Shown: positions 11,021-23,210, numbered from the stretch's first letter. The stretch is 64,000 nucleotides of DNA from Aspidapion aeneum (GCA_963576565.1 OY755038.1:144384273-144448272), one strand, 5' to 3'. Program-made: numbers and translations. The notes: a model not told the origin generated them from the letters alone.

Positions 11021-13471
11021 TGTAACGTGTCATTTTTACGTTTAAGGCAACGTTACATATTTGTTTATTTAGGTAAATAATCAAGGCTCTTCGACTCGTC
11101 TTTCTGTACACAAATTAAGGGTATTTTATAGAGCTAGGTTTGGAGGTTATATAGTGTCCAAAAAGTTACCTTATAAAGGAGACATTCCATCGAATTACTA
11201 TGGACACTACGCACACCGTATTATCTGGACATCGTGGTTGGAATTCGGGATCACAGGTTTCGGAAAATCACATTGAAACTTTTGATTGTTTTGTTTATCT
11301 GTGGAATTTTGTGATTTTCTTTGACATTCACGAAAATAAACAGCTGTTCTGCTGGGGAATGGCGGCGTTGCCGCATCACAAATGGTTTCAGTAACAGGGA
11401 GGAAACATTTAGATGAACATTTCATTCGCTTATGTTTATTTTCGAGGATATTGGGACAATCCGAACCTCATATCCTTCACGGATTAGCTAGTTTTGATAG
11501 CATGAAAACATATTTGGGTCCACGGGTCGACCAGTAACAACCGAGGCTCCGCCACTTTGATATCTTTATTAATTTGATAAGGAGAAGATAAAATAAATAC
11601 GAGTTATGCACTTTCGTAAATGGAAGATAAACGAGGAATAAAAACCAGGACTAAAAGAGTAAACAAAATCGTATTTTTATATTATATAAATTTATATATA
11701 ATCATAGTTATGTAAAGTTAATAACTAGCTCAGTTAGTCGGATTGAAGGGTTTGTAGGGCTAGCTAGTGGTGAGCAAACTTAACATCTGAACACTCTTGT
11801 GCCGAGTTTAAGCAGTAGTGTGTATTTTTAGGTTCAAGTTCAGAAACAACTTTATTAATGTAGAAATGTTTTACAAAAATGGCATCAAACGATATAGATC
11901 TTAGAGAAAGCATATATAAAGAGCAAAGGAAACTTTTGACTAAGACTGTAACTAAAATACAACTAAATTCTACACTCAGTATAGCTTTACTCATATGGGA
12001 ATTGGTTGAGTGTTCGAATATTCCTGGGTTTGATGCAAGCTCTGATCTCCAGTAATTGATTTTACAGTTGATGGTTTCAATGCTGAGCTTCTTATAGTCC
12101 GTCTGGTTATTTTCCTCCTACTTGCTATGTCGGCAGGGGTCCGGTAGGCAAATGTTCGGTCTATGTATGGAGGGTGTCTCGATGTCCTTGTTATAAAAAT
12201 TTCAACCGTGGAAATAGATCCGACAACACCTCAGCGTGCGTTTTGCCCCCTATATACCGGTATGGAAGTATTGGTGTATTTCCTCATTGGTTAGTTTGAA
12301 AACCGCGGGTTTTTTTCCTCCAGTGTCGCAAACCGTAGTTAGTGATTTTTCGGTGAGAGTGTTTTTTTATTAATAGGTTTGCATCCTTATTTGAATTTAA
12401 CCGGGAAAATTAGGTTGGTACTGTGCGTTTTACTGTCCCCACCACATTTACGAAGCGGTTTCCGGCGGCTTCATTTTTTTTGTGTTCTCGACGGAGTGCC
12501 TTGTCTCTTTCTTAACGAATATTGGCTAGGTCGGCAACAGGTCTCTGGAATCGCCATTGTTTTTTGGTTGGTGGCACTGCAGTGGCTGCAGGCTCTGTCC
12601 CAGAGACTGTGAAGAGTGAGTCCGTCGTGAGGCGTATCTCGTTGACGGCTCATATCCTCTGCATAGAGGGATTTAAGGCGGCCTACGCCGTTTCTACTGG
12701 AAATAAGCGTGCACCGTCCATTCCATCGACGGGACAGTTGTGCTGGTGGAACGAGGTTCTGTTCCATCCACGAGCCAGTTGTAACCCTGGGAAAAGGTTT
12801 TACGCTCGGGCAAGGATCCCACAACCTTTTGACCACCATGTGCTGCCCTAGCACCATGTGCTAAGCAAGCACTAGGGGAGGCGCGGCAGAACCAGGACCG
12901 GAGTAGCAGTGAGGAATGTCGGAGTACACCACTTCCAGGTTTACAAAATAAAACACACATGAAATAATCAAGGACCAAGGTAGGAGCAAGCTTCAGATAT
13001 AATCTTTCACATAAATCTTCAATATAATTTAGACATAATCTTTTCATATAAATTTTTAATATAATTTGGACGTAATCTTTTCATATATAATTTTTCACAG
13101 TATAATTTCAACATCCCTTGTAAACGCAAGGTAACGGTATGACGTCATAACCACAATTTTGCGGCGTATTTACTAAATTGACTTGTTTTCCTTCATTTCA
13201 TTTATTTAAGACAATTTCTCCTGTGAAATTTGGAGTGCCTTGCTATTTTGGCCCTAACTTATTTGGTATTTTTCTCAGATCTAATTATACAAGATGAACT
13301 AAATCTTTGTGTTTTTTGTACAACCCAATGAACCAACTTTGCAGGGACAAAAGAGAGATGAGGTTATATTTTTTTTCGGTTTCCTTACATTGTTTTACCT
13401 CATGGGGTGGATCTCGGACTGGGTTGCTGTCTGTCTCATTCTACCTAACGTAGAATGATGACAGCAGATAT
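11021..13471 (+). repeat. Gypsy-A 3' LTR, first part (split by Gypsy-B)
   Basis: Begins TGTAACGTG right after the polypurine tract, with a small inverted repeat (TGTAACGT, then ACGTTACA at about 11050). From 13193 on it matches 1-279. At 13471 it is interrupted by Gypsy-B, and the rest resumes at 24218. Together the halves give an LTR of about 2.86 kb, very long for gypsy. Open frames inside it (for example near 12379-12857 on both strands) are mutually overlapping and show no recognisable protein. Confidence 0.8.
13468..13471 (+). other. Target site duplication of Gypsy-B, left copy
   Basis: atat, repeated at 24214-24217. The uninterrupted 5' LTR copy has only one atat at this point (gcagatatttgg, 274-285), proving the duplication. 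Confidence 0.9.
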
Positions 13472-14455
13472 TGTCGGGTGTGATTTTGGTTAAATCAATC
13501 CCTAAATGCGAGTGTACCGTTAGGATCTCGCATGTATGGTTGATCGAATCAATAATCCAAATAAAATAAATAGAACCAATTAATTAAATTGAGAAATTTA
13601 TAATTGATAAATAAAAAACTCTGTTACATAAACGATGTCCAAAATTATTAATTTTGTAAGTTAATAAAATAATAAAATAAAATCAAAAACATCAAAAAAA
13701 CATAAAATCAAAAGCAATATAAAATTAATTAACAGCAAGACAAGACCCAAATGACAATTTAAGCTAAATACAAAAAATATAACTTACCAGAGTACTATCG
13801 GGAAATACTGCCCTGGTGGCATGTATATCATTTTGAACAACAATTATTATTTTGAAAAAATAAAATAAAAATACTAAAATGTTAATTTATCAAAAATTAT
13901 CTTTTAAGTGAAGATAACTTTAAGCTTAATAACCTCAAGACTCAAAACTGAACTACCGACTTGTTTCCTCAAAGTTACGCTTTTTATGCAAGGGAGGCTG
14001 GGACAACCTACCCTGGTAGGGAACTCATTATCCCCCCCTTTGGAGAGCTTGGGGGAACCAAGTCAGTGGCGTTTCTTATAATCCTAGATTTTACTCTATC
14101 ATTATAGTTAATGTGTTAGACAAGAAAACCTAACCAAAAACAGAAATAAAATAACATTTTTATTGACAACACTTTCTTATCTCAAAGTTTTTTGATAGCC
14201 AATCACGATAAAGGGAAAACCCTCTATCTACTTGATGTATCCCCTCGTTTAACCATTACGACTCCCACTCTAGACTTTTCAGCAGTTTTCCTGTTATCAA
14301 CCAATTTTCTGTGTGGTAGGCGGCAACCAGTTGTTTACCATTTTGGAGGGAGGCGGAACCACTTTCTTATCTTAACAGAACCATATTTTGCGTTTTTCGT
14401 TTTTCCAAGATGGTTTCATACAGTGGCACAGTCAGGGGTAAATTCATTCCTGACA
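13472..14455 (-). repeat. Gypsy-B 3' LTR (left)
   Basis: 984 bases, TGT...ACA ends, matched by 23232-24213. It contains poly-C/pyrimidine tracts and an open frame (14192-14527) that is also partly present in the other LTR and is not gene-like. Confidence 0.9.
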
Positions 14456-14468
14456 TATGCCCCCCGCC
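14456..14468 (-). other. Gypsy-B polypurine tract
   Basis: On the minus strand TTGGCGGGGGGCATA abuts the LTR start, the place and composition expected of a plus-strand primer. Confidence 0.6.
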
Positions 14469-15201
14469 AATTTGTCGGCGACCTCGACGATAAGACGTCC
14501 CATGGGTCAAAGGTTGTTTGGATTTGACTATAACCAAACTCTGGAACCATTTATCTATTCTGTGGTACTGACATCGAATGCTGGGAGTCGTTTTTAGGCT
14601 GTTCGGTGTATTTCCATGTGTTGCACACCATTGACATGTAACAAAACGAGGCATTAGTTCTGGGCTTATCAGTGTTGGCAGAGTATGAGAGATTTTGTGG
14701 TTGTCTTTACAATATTAAAAATTTTAAACTTTAGTTACTTAATCCTGCCTAATTTTTTTATTTTGAAATAAAATATATTAAAAGCTGATTTTATACATAC
14801 AAAAATGATTTAAACTATTATAGAACAAAATTTAGTTATAATTATAATACTTTTTATAAAGTTGGGTCTATGTAACAGAGCCGTACTTAAATACTAAGTA
14901 GGTAATTTATAATCTCTTGTTGCTTATTTCCATTTAATACATACAATAAGCAAAAAGAGATCTTACTTTTACCAAAAAATCTCTCAAACTTTTTGCATAA
15001 TAAACATATTATGACTAATATGTGTACATGCGTATCGAAACATCTTAAAACTCGAGTTTAAAATATTGTTTCGTTAAAGGTTAATAAGGTTTCTTATTAG
15101 CCCAACCGAACCTGACCTCTTAATAGGTAGGTTTTTTTGTACCAGCTGGTTTTTATTGATTTTCCCCAAAAAATTTTTATTTTTTTTATTATATCTTGAG
15201 T
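14469..15201 (-). other. Gypsy-B 3' untranslated stretch
   Basis: About 730 AT-rich bases between the env frame and the LTR. I see no coding frame or RNA gene in it. Confidence 0.5.
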
Positions 15202-15867
15202 TCACTCTGTATTGAGTAAAACTTGAAAATTTTCACCTGATGGAAGTGAAATTGTTGCAACTTGATTTTTTGTTATTAATTCCGGTAAATTAGTGTTGTT
15301 CTTCTTTTCTTTGAAAAATTTTATTAAGAAAATTATCATTATCCCCACTAAAAAAAGTAACATGCATGTAATTAAAAAAATTAATAGGACCTCCTCAGTT
15401 TTTAAAACAGTCTCGAGATTTTTTAAATCTTCTGCTGTAATTGATTTATAAAACGAGAACATTGCTATTATGTTTTGCTTCCACAGGATATATAAAATAA
15501 TAAACGACAAAATTATATTCCAACAAAGAATTAAACCATTGTACATATTGAATAACGTAGGTGGCTGAAGTGTTTTAATTTCATGAAAGTCGCTGACTAT
15601 GTGTCTGACTGCCTCTGCTGTTGAAAGATTGAGATAAGGAGTCGCCAGCGACCAATTCTGATTTAGGCATTCCTTAAGATTTGTAAATACAGGGCTCGCC
15701 AAATGATTTTTGTCAAAAGAAATTAAAAATGATTCCAAAGTGGTCCATACTGTAGGAATCAAATGGATTCCTAAAGATGGCAAAATAATTTTTTGACTGC
15801 AAGGAAATCGTTTTTTAATCAAAACATCATTATTGACCAATAATTCGCATTGACAAGGAACTCTCAT
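15202..15867 (-). pseudogene. env: Gypsy-B env-like protein, C-terminal part with two membrane segments
   Basis: A 221-codon open piece in the same frame as the upstream env pieces (15997-16287, 16648-16944, 16957-17175). A cysteine-containing ectodomain segment is followed by two hydrophobic stretches, roughly residues 108-128 and 157-182. The second is followed by KFFKEKKNN, a positively charged cytoplasmic stop-transfer. This is the layout of the stalk, membrane anchor and tail of insect retroviral fusion proteins. The true reading frame extends upstream through in-frame stops, so this copy cannot make an entire envelope. Assignment rests on position and topology, not on a close family match. 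Confidence 0.55.
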
Positions 15868-16647
15868 TTCTATGGCTCCTGGCTGGTCATAAAAATGTTC
15901 TGGTAAAAATTGTTCTTTATTTGGACATTTTATCTTTACTTTTCTTTTTAAATGAGTAAAAATAAAAGTGTCATCGTCAACTTTCGAGATGATTGTTTAA
16001 TTTGAGTGATGACATTTTAAGGGACAAACTTGTGACAGTTCCTTAATGGTTTTGCCAAGAAGTAAATTTTGAGAACAAGTACTTCCAAAAGAAGTATCTG
16101 ACAAATATAATGGCAAATAGCAAAGTTTATCTTTATATGGTTGACATTCTTGTATTAAAGTTCCTGTTATAGGCCTTACTGATACCAAAGTGTCGTCATG
16201 AGAGCTAGAATTTTTAGCTACCGCTATAAAATGATTTTGTTGTAAAAATGTACAAGTTGTGTTATACCAAGCAAAAGGTATAGGCAAAAGTTCATAAAGT
16301 TTCCAACTAACCTTACTGGTTTTTATTGGAATTTTTACTGTGACAACAGTATATGTTTTACTGATAGCGCAATCAGCAATTGGAATTTGATAATATTTTG
16401 AGATATCAGTAAATGGTATTGCTAATTCGTTATCATAAATTTGAATAATTTTTGAGATATTTTTAAGTTCTTCTTAAAGTTTTCTTGGAGTTATTGTAAA
16501 TTGTTAAATAAAATGAAATCTACACGAATTTGATAATTCTTGATTTTTAAATGTTAATAATAATTCAAGTGAAGCTAACAAATTTTTAAATATTTCGCGT
16601 CTTAAATAAATGGCATTTTTACTAGAATCTAAAAACTTTTGTAGATT
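15868..16647 (-). pseudogene. env: Gypsy-B env, middle part broken by stops
   Basis: Includes an open piece at 15997-16287 (96 codons) rich in Cys and with N-x-S/T sequons (for example NTT and NSS), as in a glycosylated ectodomain. Its offset from the flanking env pieces is a multiple of three, so the frame is retained across the break at 15997. The stretch 16288-16647 lacks a long open frame and I cannot follow the protein through all of it. Confidence 0.45.
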
Positions 16648-16944
16648 TTAAACTTTAGTCTCTAAAATTTTAAAATTTGATGATTCAAGATGCGAAAATT
16701 TTTTATAATTATCCAAAAAGTTGTTAAATTGATATTGAAAATTTTGATAAATTTTGGAAACTTCATTTTTTAAATTTGTATCATCCATATACAAATTTTC
16801 AAACTGCCTTTTGGTAACCAAACCGCAGCACCATGACACTGCTTCACCCAAAAAATCTAAAGATCGTTTTGACCTACCCTGTATATCTGCAGAATCTCTA
16901 GCGGCCAACAACAACAACAACTGTGCTGTGAAGTTTAGTCTCAA
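16648..16944 (-). pseudogene. env: Gypsy-B env, cleavage site and fusion-peptide region
   Basis: Contains GRSKRSLDFLGEAVSWCC near its start (about 16820-16880). RSKR fits a furin-type cleavage site, and the following small and hydrophobic residues resemble the fusion peptide of insect retrovirus and baculovirus F-type proteins. A coiled-coil-like segment follows (residues about 50-95). A stop at 16648 ends the piece, and an in-frame TAG at 16957-16959 separates it from the upstream piece. Described as a relic only. Confidence 0.55.
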
Positions 16945-16956
16945 TCCGTCGATCTC

Positions 16957-17175
16957 CTAGAGAATTGTGCAATCGTGCGTGTCCAGGCAGTGTTCTTTTT
17001 CGGCGGTGCGTAGAGTTGCGTAATTCCATACGGTTGGTAATTGCGGTACTTCAAAAATGAGTGGAAACGAACTTTCGTATATCGTGACGTCAGGAAGTTT
17101 GTGTAAATGTGCCCCTGGCACAATTTTTATTGGTGTATTTGTTGAAAATCCAAAACTTATTAGTGATAACCTCAA
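16957..17175 (-). pseudogene. env: Gypsy-B env, N-terminal piece
   Basis: 72 codons from an ATG, in frame with the furin-site piece and separated from it by one TAG. It begins MRLSLISFGFSTNT, with weak signal-peptide character, and continues with an extended ectodomain-like sequence (VTIYESSFPLIFEVPQLP). Its position 5' of the cleavage site fits the surface part of an envelope. The actual start could lie elsewhere if the mRNA is spliced. Confidence 0.4.
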
Positions 17176-17487
17176 ACATAAGAAAAAAATACGTTATTTT
17201 CTGTTAAATCCTAGAAAAAATAATATTTAATAAAATTAATCTAATTTTATGAGTGATGGTGGTTAATCCTATGTTTGAAAACCCAGATGAAAATGACAAG
17301 CATACGCTTCTTACCTACAAGCGTATATCATAGTATAGTGTAATATATACTTCTTCTGCAATAAGTATATATCTTAATTATAACTAAAAAAAATACTTAG
17401 AAAGTTAGTAAATAAACATATTAACCAAAAAATTGTACCATTTTTTTTTAATGGTAATAAAAAATAATTAAAAATGAAAATAAAATA
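17176..17487 (-). other. Gap between extra ORF and env in Gypsy-B
   Basis: About 310 AT-rich bases, no coding frame seen. Confidence 0.4.
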
Positions 17488-17992
17488 TTAATTGTTAGAA
17501 TTTTCTTCATGATTTTCAAGCACGTCTAAGGCATCTTCTATGTTTTGATTATGTGGATTATTTTGGGCCTGACGATTATTTTGTTCCTGATCAAAAATGT
17601 TATAAATCTCGTCTATAAAGCTTTCATACATGTAAGGAATTGAATAAAAATTTGGAAACGTCTCACTTATTGTTAAAATGCACATGCAGTGCGAATAAAG
17701 TTCTAATGCTTTTTCACTCAAACTCTTCATCGTCAACTGATGGTAACATTGGGCAGCTCCTTCAGGATTATATATAGAGCTACTTATATATTCTTTCGCC
17801 CAATTAGCGAAATGGCCCAATTCGGCCTCCAAAGGTACAATTTTTTGCTCAAACAAAAGATGAAATAAGTCATCAAGTTCTATTTTATTTACGACTGCTG
17901 GTTTAATAACGCGAGAATAATATTCCCACCACCAGAGGAAGTTAGCACAGTTGAGCTGGATCTCCTGGCCATAAGAATTGGAACTGAAAAAT
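17488..17992 (-). CDS. Gypsy-B extra ORF between pol and env, unidentified
   Basis: The frame is open from about 17992 to 17488 (about 168 codons); the first ATG is at 17856 (122 codons). Just upstream on the minus strand lies CTATTTTTCAG at about 17993-18003, a good splice acceptor, so expression from a spliced subgenomic RNA is plausible. The protein starts with an aromatic patch (FLWWWEYYSRVIK) and ends acidic and Asn/Gln-rich (EQNNRQAQNNPHNQN). I recognise no domain. It is not part of integrase, which ends before 18080, and shows no membrane segment or cleavage site to make it env. Confidence 0.45.
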
Positions 17993-18083
17993 AGGAGTTT
18001 TTGTTAAAAATGTTTATTTACATGAATTATTTGATTATTTTAGGTCATTAATAATGACCTATATTTTTTCCTTTTTTTTTTAA

Positions 18084-19509
18084 TTCTCCGCATTTTCCTC
18101 CCATGGATCATAGTATGGTAAAATACGAGAGACATGCACGACGTCTTTTTTTGAATTTTTTAATGTTCCTTTGCGAATTAAATAATCTACCTCATTTAGC
18201 TTTTTTCCACGATATAAGGACCAAAGTATTTTAATAGAAATTTCTCAGTACGCCCCACCTTTCGGATCGGTACAAAAATTTTAACTTTTTCGCCTTTTTC
18301 AAATTTAATATGCCTATGCTTGCTGTCATAGCGAATTTTGTCTTGCGCTTGTCTATCCTGTATATTTTTTATCGCGTTATTACGTACTACAAGGGCCCTC
18401 TTTCTAATTTCACTCACAAATTCCATTTTTGTGGGTAAATTAAGGGAAGCATCAGTTGGCAATACTGGTTCTCTGGCATAAACCAACACAAAAGGGCTAT
18501 ACTTGGTTGTGCTTTGAACTGATGTGTTATAACTAAAAACCGCGTGACAAACATACTCGCACCAATCATCGTGATTTGAATTGGTGTATAAACTTAAGAT
18601 ATTTGCTAAAGTTTTGTTTAGTCGTTCACAGAGCCCATTTGTTTGGGGATGAAAAGATGTAGTAAAAAAAGATGTTATTCCCATAATTTTTAAAAGTTCT
18701 GAGACCAATTCACTTTTGAACTGGGCTCCGCGATCTGATAAAATAAAAGATGGAGTCCCGTGTCTGGTTATGACGTTTTCTAGTAAAAATTGAGCTACAG
18801 ATTCTGCCTTTGCGTTTTTTAAGGGTTTTGCCTCAGCCCAACGGGTCGCAAAATCAATACATACACAAATAAATGTATTAGAGTTTTTACTTATTCTAAA
18901 AGGACCTAGCAAATCGATACCAATTTTTTGAAAAGGGGTGCCCACTTTTAGGGGTTGTAACAAACCTGCTGGCTTGGTTGTCGTTCCTTTTCGGAGTTGA
19001 CAGTCTTGACAACCTTTCACATATTTAGCTACGTCTTTTTGCATACCATCCCAATAATACCTATATTTAATTTTATTATATGTTTTGAGAAAACCTAAAT
19101 GACCTGATAAAGGTTCATTATGATTAGAAAATAAAACTTCATGTTTTACTGCGTTAGGTATTACCAACAGTTCAGAGTTTCCTTTATCGCTTGTGTTGCG
19201 TTTATATAAAACATTTTCGATTAAAATACAAGATTTTGATTTTTTTCGATCTAATAACGAAAAATTAATATCGTCCGGATTTTTTAAAATAGACATAATT
19301 TTTTCTAGTTTTTTGTCATTTTTCTGCAAAGTTGCAATTGAGTCACTGTCGAGAATGTATGTCGGTACGTCGTAGTCGTCCGGGTCTATTACAGAGTCCG
19401 GATAGTCTATCGGATTTCTAGATAAACAGTCCGGATCTCTGTGTGCTTTTCCACTTTTGTGTTTTACAGTATATGTAAAATCGCTAAGTTTTATGGACCA
19501 ATCTTCCAT
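18084..19509 (-). pseudogene. pol: Gypsy-B pol: RNase H end and integrase
   Basis: 437 codons open from 19509 to 18196, then shifted to an end near 18084. It begins in the tail of RNase H (WSIKLSDFTYTVKHKSGKAH). The integrase zinc site is HNEPLSGHLGFLK followed by CQDC. The catalytic core has GIDLLGPF (Asp), ILSDRGAQF (Asp) and TNGLCERLNKTL (Glu), so all DDE residues are present. A C-terminal SH3-like tail reads KVGRTEKFLLKYFGPYIVE. It is separated from the upstream pol by a one-base shift near 19500, so the polyprotein is broken, although every integrase residue I can check is intact. Confidence 0.85.
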
Positions 19510-21709
19510 TTAAATTTTTTATATTTTTTAACCAACACAAGGCATGATGATCGGATACTATGTCAACTTGTCTTCCGTACACTAAAGGGCGTAGTTTAGT
19601 TAAACTCCAAACTGCGGTTAACGCTTCTAGTTCTGAAGAACTGTAATTAGTCTCTGGCTTCGACAAAGTTCTGGAAAGGTAAACAACGGGATGCAATTCG
19701 TTTTTTTCATTTTTTTGTAATATAATAGCACCTAGTCCCAATTTTGAGGCGTCTATTCTTAATTCACAGTCTAAATTTGGATTAAAATGAGCTAGTACGG
19801 GAGCTGACGTTAGTTTTGACTTTAGTTCCTCAAATGCATCTTGGTGTTCTTTTGTCCATTTAAATTTAACATCTCTTTTAATTAAATTATATAGGGGTTT
19901 AGCAATTTTAGAAAAGTCTGAAATGTGTCGTCTATAAAAATTCATCACTCCAAGAATACTTTGAACTTTTTTTACTGTTTTTGGGGGTTGAAGGGCCTGA
20001 ACTGCGAAATTTTTTTCTGGATCGGGTTTTATCCCTTTCTTTGAGACTATGAAACCTAGTATTTTAATTGTTTCAAACGCGAATTTACATTTTTTTAATT
20101 TTAAAGTTAATCCCGCATTTCTTATTCTGTCAAATACTTTTTGCAACCTTATTAAGTGCTCGTCAAAGGTTTTTGAGTATACTATGACGTCATCGATGTA
20201 AATTAGCGCTTCTGACCATTTTAAACCTTCAAAAACTTTGTCTGCCAATTTTTGAAACCTTGCAGGACCGTTACAAACTCCAAAGGGCATAACCTGAAAT
20301 TCCCACAGTCCGTCTTGTGTAATAAATGCTGTTTTTTCTTTAGAAGATTCCTCTAAGCTTATTTGCCAAAAACCGCTAAACATATCTAAGCTAGAAAAAT
20401 ATTTTGCATCGTTTAGGTAAAAAAGTACGTCGTCCACTAGTGGAATTGGATATACCTCTTTCTTTGTTAGGAGATTTATTTTGCGATAATCGGCACAGAA
20501 CCGATAAGAGTTATCAGGTTTTTTAACCAATACAACAGGGCTAGACCAAGAGCTATTACTTGGCCGTATAATATTATTTTCAAGCATTTCTCTTATTTGC
20601 GAATTTATTATTTCTCTTTCTTTTTGTGACACCCTGTATGGTTTTGAGCTACACGGAGGGTTGTCACCTGTGTCGATAACATCTTGTGTCAAATTTGTAA
20701 ACCCTACCTCCTTTGGGCTTAAAGCTAGAATATCTTTATTTTTATTTAAAAGATCTATCAGTCGTTTTTTATTCTGAGGAGATAAAGAATCGTTTATATT
20801 ATATGAGAAGTCTGAGCTTATCTTGTTGACTTCCTTTGTTATAAATACTTCGTTTGTTATAAAGACTTCCGATAAATCCACATTGCAAATGCGTATTAGC
20901 CTTCCAAATGCTGTTCCAGCAAAAATTTTTATCTTAGATTGCTTGCAGCTTAAAATGCTTACAAAAACGCAATTGTTTTTAATATGAATAGGCGTTTTAA
21001 TAACAAGTCCTTGTTTTACTAAGAATTGCTCATTGTGTTCAAAATAAAAATTAGAAATTTCCATCTCAAGTGGATAAGAAAACTTTGGAATATAAAGTTC
21101 TACTTCTACAATACTGCCAAAAGTTAAAATTATATCATGGGCGAGACAAACCTTGAAGTTCTTTTCGATTTCGTGAACTTCATTTAAAGTCAAATAATTT
21201 TCTACCAGAGATTGTGTAAAAGGCACAGAAGTCGATATTTTTGAAAAAGAAATATTTTTTTCTAGAAAGTTTATAACAGCTCCATATTTATATAAAAATT
21301 TGACTCCCAAAAATAGTGGCTTTGGTAAAGTTTGAATAACCAAAGTATCAACTGTAATTTTCGAATTTCCAAAAGAAAAGTTTATAATATTTGTGCCTAA
21401 AACTTGAATTTTATGACAATCCGCAGTTTGCAATGTTCTGGAATCTTTTTTTATGGTTTGAAAGTGCTCAAAAAAATTTGCACTACAAATATTCTCAAAT
21501 GAGCCTGTATCAATAATAATATCAATATTTTTAGTCAAAAATATACCTCGAACGATCAAAATTTTTGAGAAATGCATATTTAAGTTAATTGATGGGTAGT
21601 CTTTTGGTAACTGGTTAAGAAAAAATAGATTTTCAGTCTCTTGACCAGGGGTTGGTTGGGGTTGTGGTAGTGGTTTTTTTAAAGGGGTGACGTTTTTAGT
21701 TAACGGCAC
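19484..21709 (-). pseudogene. pol: Gypsy-B pol: protease, reverse transcriptase, RNase H
   Basis: 741 open codons. The aspartic protease has IIDTGSFENI at about residues 66-75. The reverse transcriptase has FCADYRKINLLTKKEVYPIP, then LDMFSGFWQISLEE, MPFGVCNGPARFQ and LIYIDDVIVYS (active site, about residue 505). RNase H starts LRIDASKLGLGAIIL (about residue 650). The order and motifs are those of Ty3/gypsy. The opening GTG is arbitrary: the frame is open only back to about 21739, after the gag stop at 21775, so any frameshift or readthrough that joined gag to pol is no longer visible. Everything in this piece looks undamaged; the break is at its end. Confidence 0.9.
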
Positions 21710-21774
21710 CCCTGTGACTCGTTTGGGTTGTCACAGATAGCCAACAAAGGTTTTTCAGTCTCAGTAGACTGTTT

Positions 21775-22770
21775 CTACCTTCCGGCACATGGGCATTGAG
21801 AAGTGGTAGGTTCAGTGAGTGCAAGTATAGTAGATTTTTGTACTTGCTGAGTTTTTTTCGGGAATCGGCATGTAGTTTGAAAATGTCCTGTTCTTTTACA
21901 ATTAAAGCAAATAGGACGCCCTGTATTTGTTCTTGTTTTTACGTAAGGTTGATAGTGAAAAATTTTTTGGGTATCCTGATATCTTTTTTGAATTCGCCTA
22001 GTATCATTTTGTTGATATTTTGTGTTTGGTAAAGAAACCTGATTGTTATTAAAACAGAAGTTTTGTTTCTTAAAGTTAAAATTTTTAAAGTTTGGACTTT
22101 GAAAATTTGGTTTTTTAAAATTTTGATTATCATTTTGATTTTTCTCAGGCCATTTTTTCTGACTTGTACCAGGTTTTTCGGACATTGTCAAAACCTCAGA
22201 AAATGACTTGGAAAGATTTGAAATGTTTTGAATACCACTTATACGATTTAATAATTTTAGAAGACCTTCTTCATCTGTGGGCGGATTTTCTTGTAACATA
22301 AAATAATTTGTCAAAATAGAAGCATGCAAACCTGCTTCAAAATATTCTAAAAAATTTGAGAACGTCATAGCAGCATCGTATTCATTGCAAATATTTGAAA
22401 TACGGTAAAAATAGCTCTTAATGTCTTCATTTTCTCGTTGTTTCGTATTCATTAGTCGTAACTTTAATTCACGCTTAGCAGAAACTGAACCAAATCGCGT
22501 TAAAAAATCATCTCTCCATTTTTTATTTTGATTGCCCGCATTTTCCTTATATTTTTTAAACCAAGTAAAAGCTGCATCAAGCAGGTAAGTGCCAAAATAC
22601 ATCAATTTTTCTTTTTCAGACCAATTGTTTAAAACAGCGCACCTTTCATAACTTTTTAGAAAATCACGCGCTTTTTTCTCTGAGGGGTCAAACAATTCAG
22701 GGGATATATATTTAGGCGTTGCCGGCGTCGCCAATTCATTTCTTATATCAGAGATAGTAACATCAGCCAT
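21775..22770 (-). pseudogene. gag: Gypsy-B Gag, main part
   Basis: 331 codons from an ATG; the frame is open further upstream to about 22930. The capsid-type Retrotrans_gag region lies at residues about 40-180 (FLKSYERCAVLNNWSEKEKL; ENEDIKSYFYRI). An Asn/Gln/Lys/Phe-rich low-complexity stretch follows, then one CCHC knuckle, CFNCKRTGHFQTTC, at about residue 288. The N-terminal portion continues in a different frame at 22920-23198. It ends in a TAG at 21775-21777. Confidence 0.85.
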
Positions 22771-22919
22771 ATTTAAACGTTTTATTGATTCTTCACTGTC
22801 AGAAAGTTCAATAATTGAAATATAACTTGTTTCAAAAGAAGAACTGGAATTTGGTTTTAGTGTCTGGGTTGAAGACCCTGATAACTCAAATTCCTCTTGC
22901 GTAGTACTTTGTAGATTTT

Positions 22920-23198
22920 CTAAATTAGGGCCAGGGGGTAGAACAAATTTGAGCTCTGAGAGTCTTTTGAGGAAAGCTCAGTGATACCTGGCTCTAATTC
23001 AGTACTACGCACCTTAGGTAAAAATTGAAATAATTCCGGTAATGATGTATTTGGGGTACTACTGCTACTATCACTACTTATAATAGGGGTAACTTGCCTT
23101 GCTATTGTTGCATTAAAAGTAAGTTTAGGTAAATTTGCACTTCTTAGCACCCTATCTGTCTTAGGTATTTTAGTTTTATCTTTATCAGACTTGGACAT
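22920..23198 (-). pseudogene. gag: Gypsy-B Gag, N-terminal part, shifted frame
   Basis: 92 codons starting at an ATG 13 bases downstream of the primer site, which is where gag should begin. Lys-rich start (MSKSDKDKTKIPKTDR), then a Ser/Thr/Pro-rich stretch. Its frame is offset by two from the main gag piece, whose frame is open up to this point, so a single shift near 22930 splits gag. Confidence 0.65.
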
Positions 23199-23210
23199 TA
23201 ATTAACCATA

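Noticed and set aside
12379..13047. Several open frames of 77-128 codons on both strands within the Gypsy-A 3' LTR
   Set aside because: They overlap one another in different frames, none shows a domain, and the region is LTR by position.
14192..14654. Open frames in the Gypsy-B LTR, one also in the other LTR (23950-24294)
   Set aside because: The shared frame is explained by LTR identity, and its end differs where the LTRs meet different flanks.
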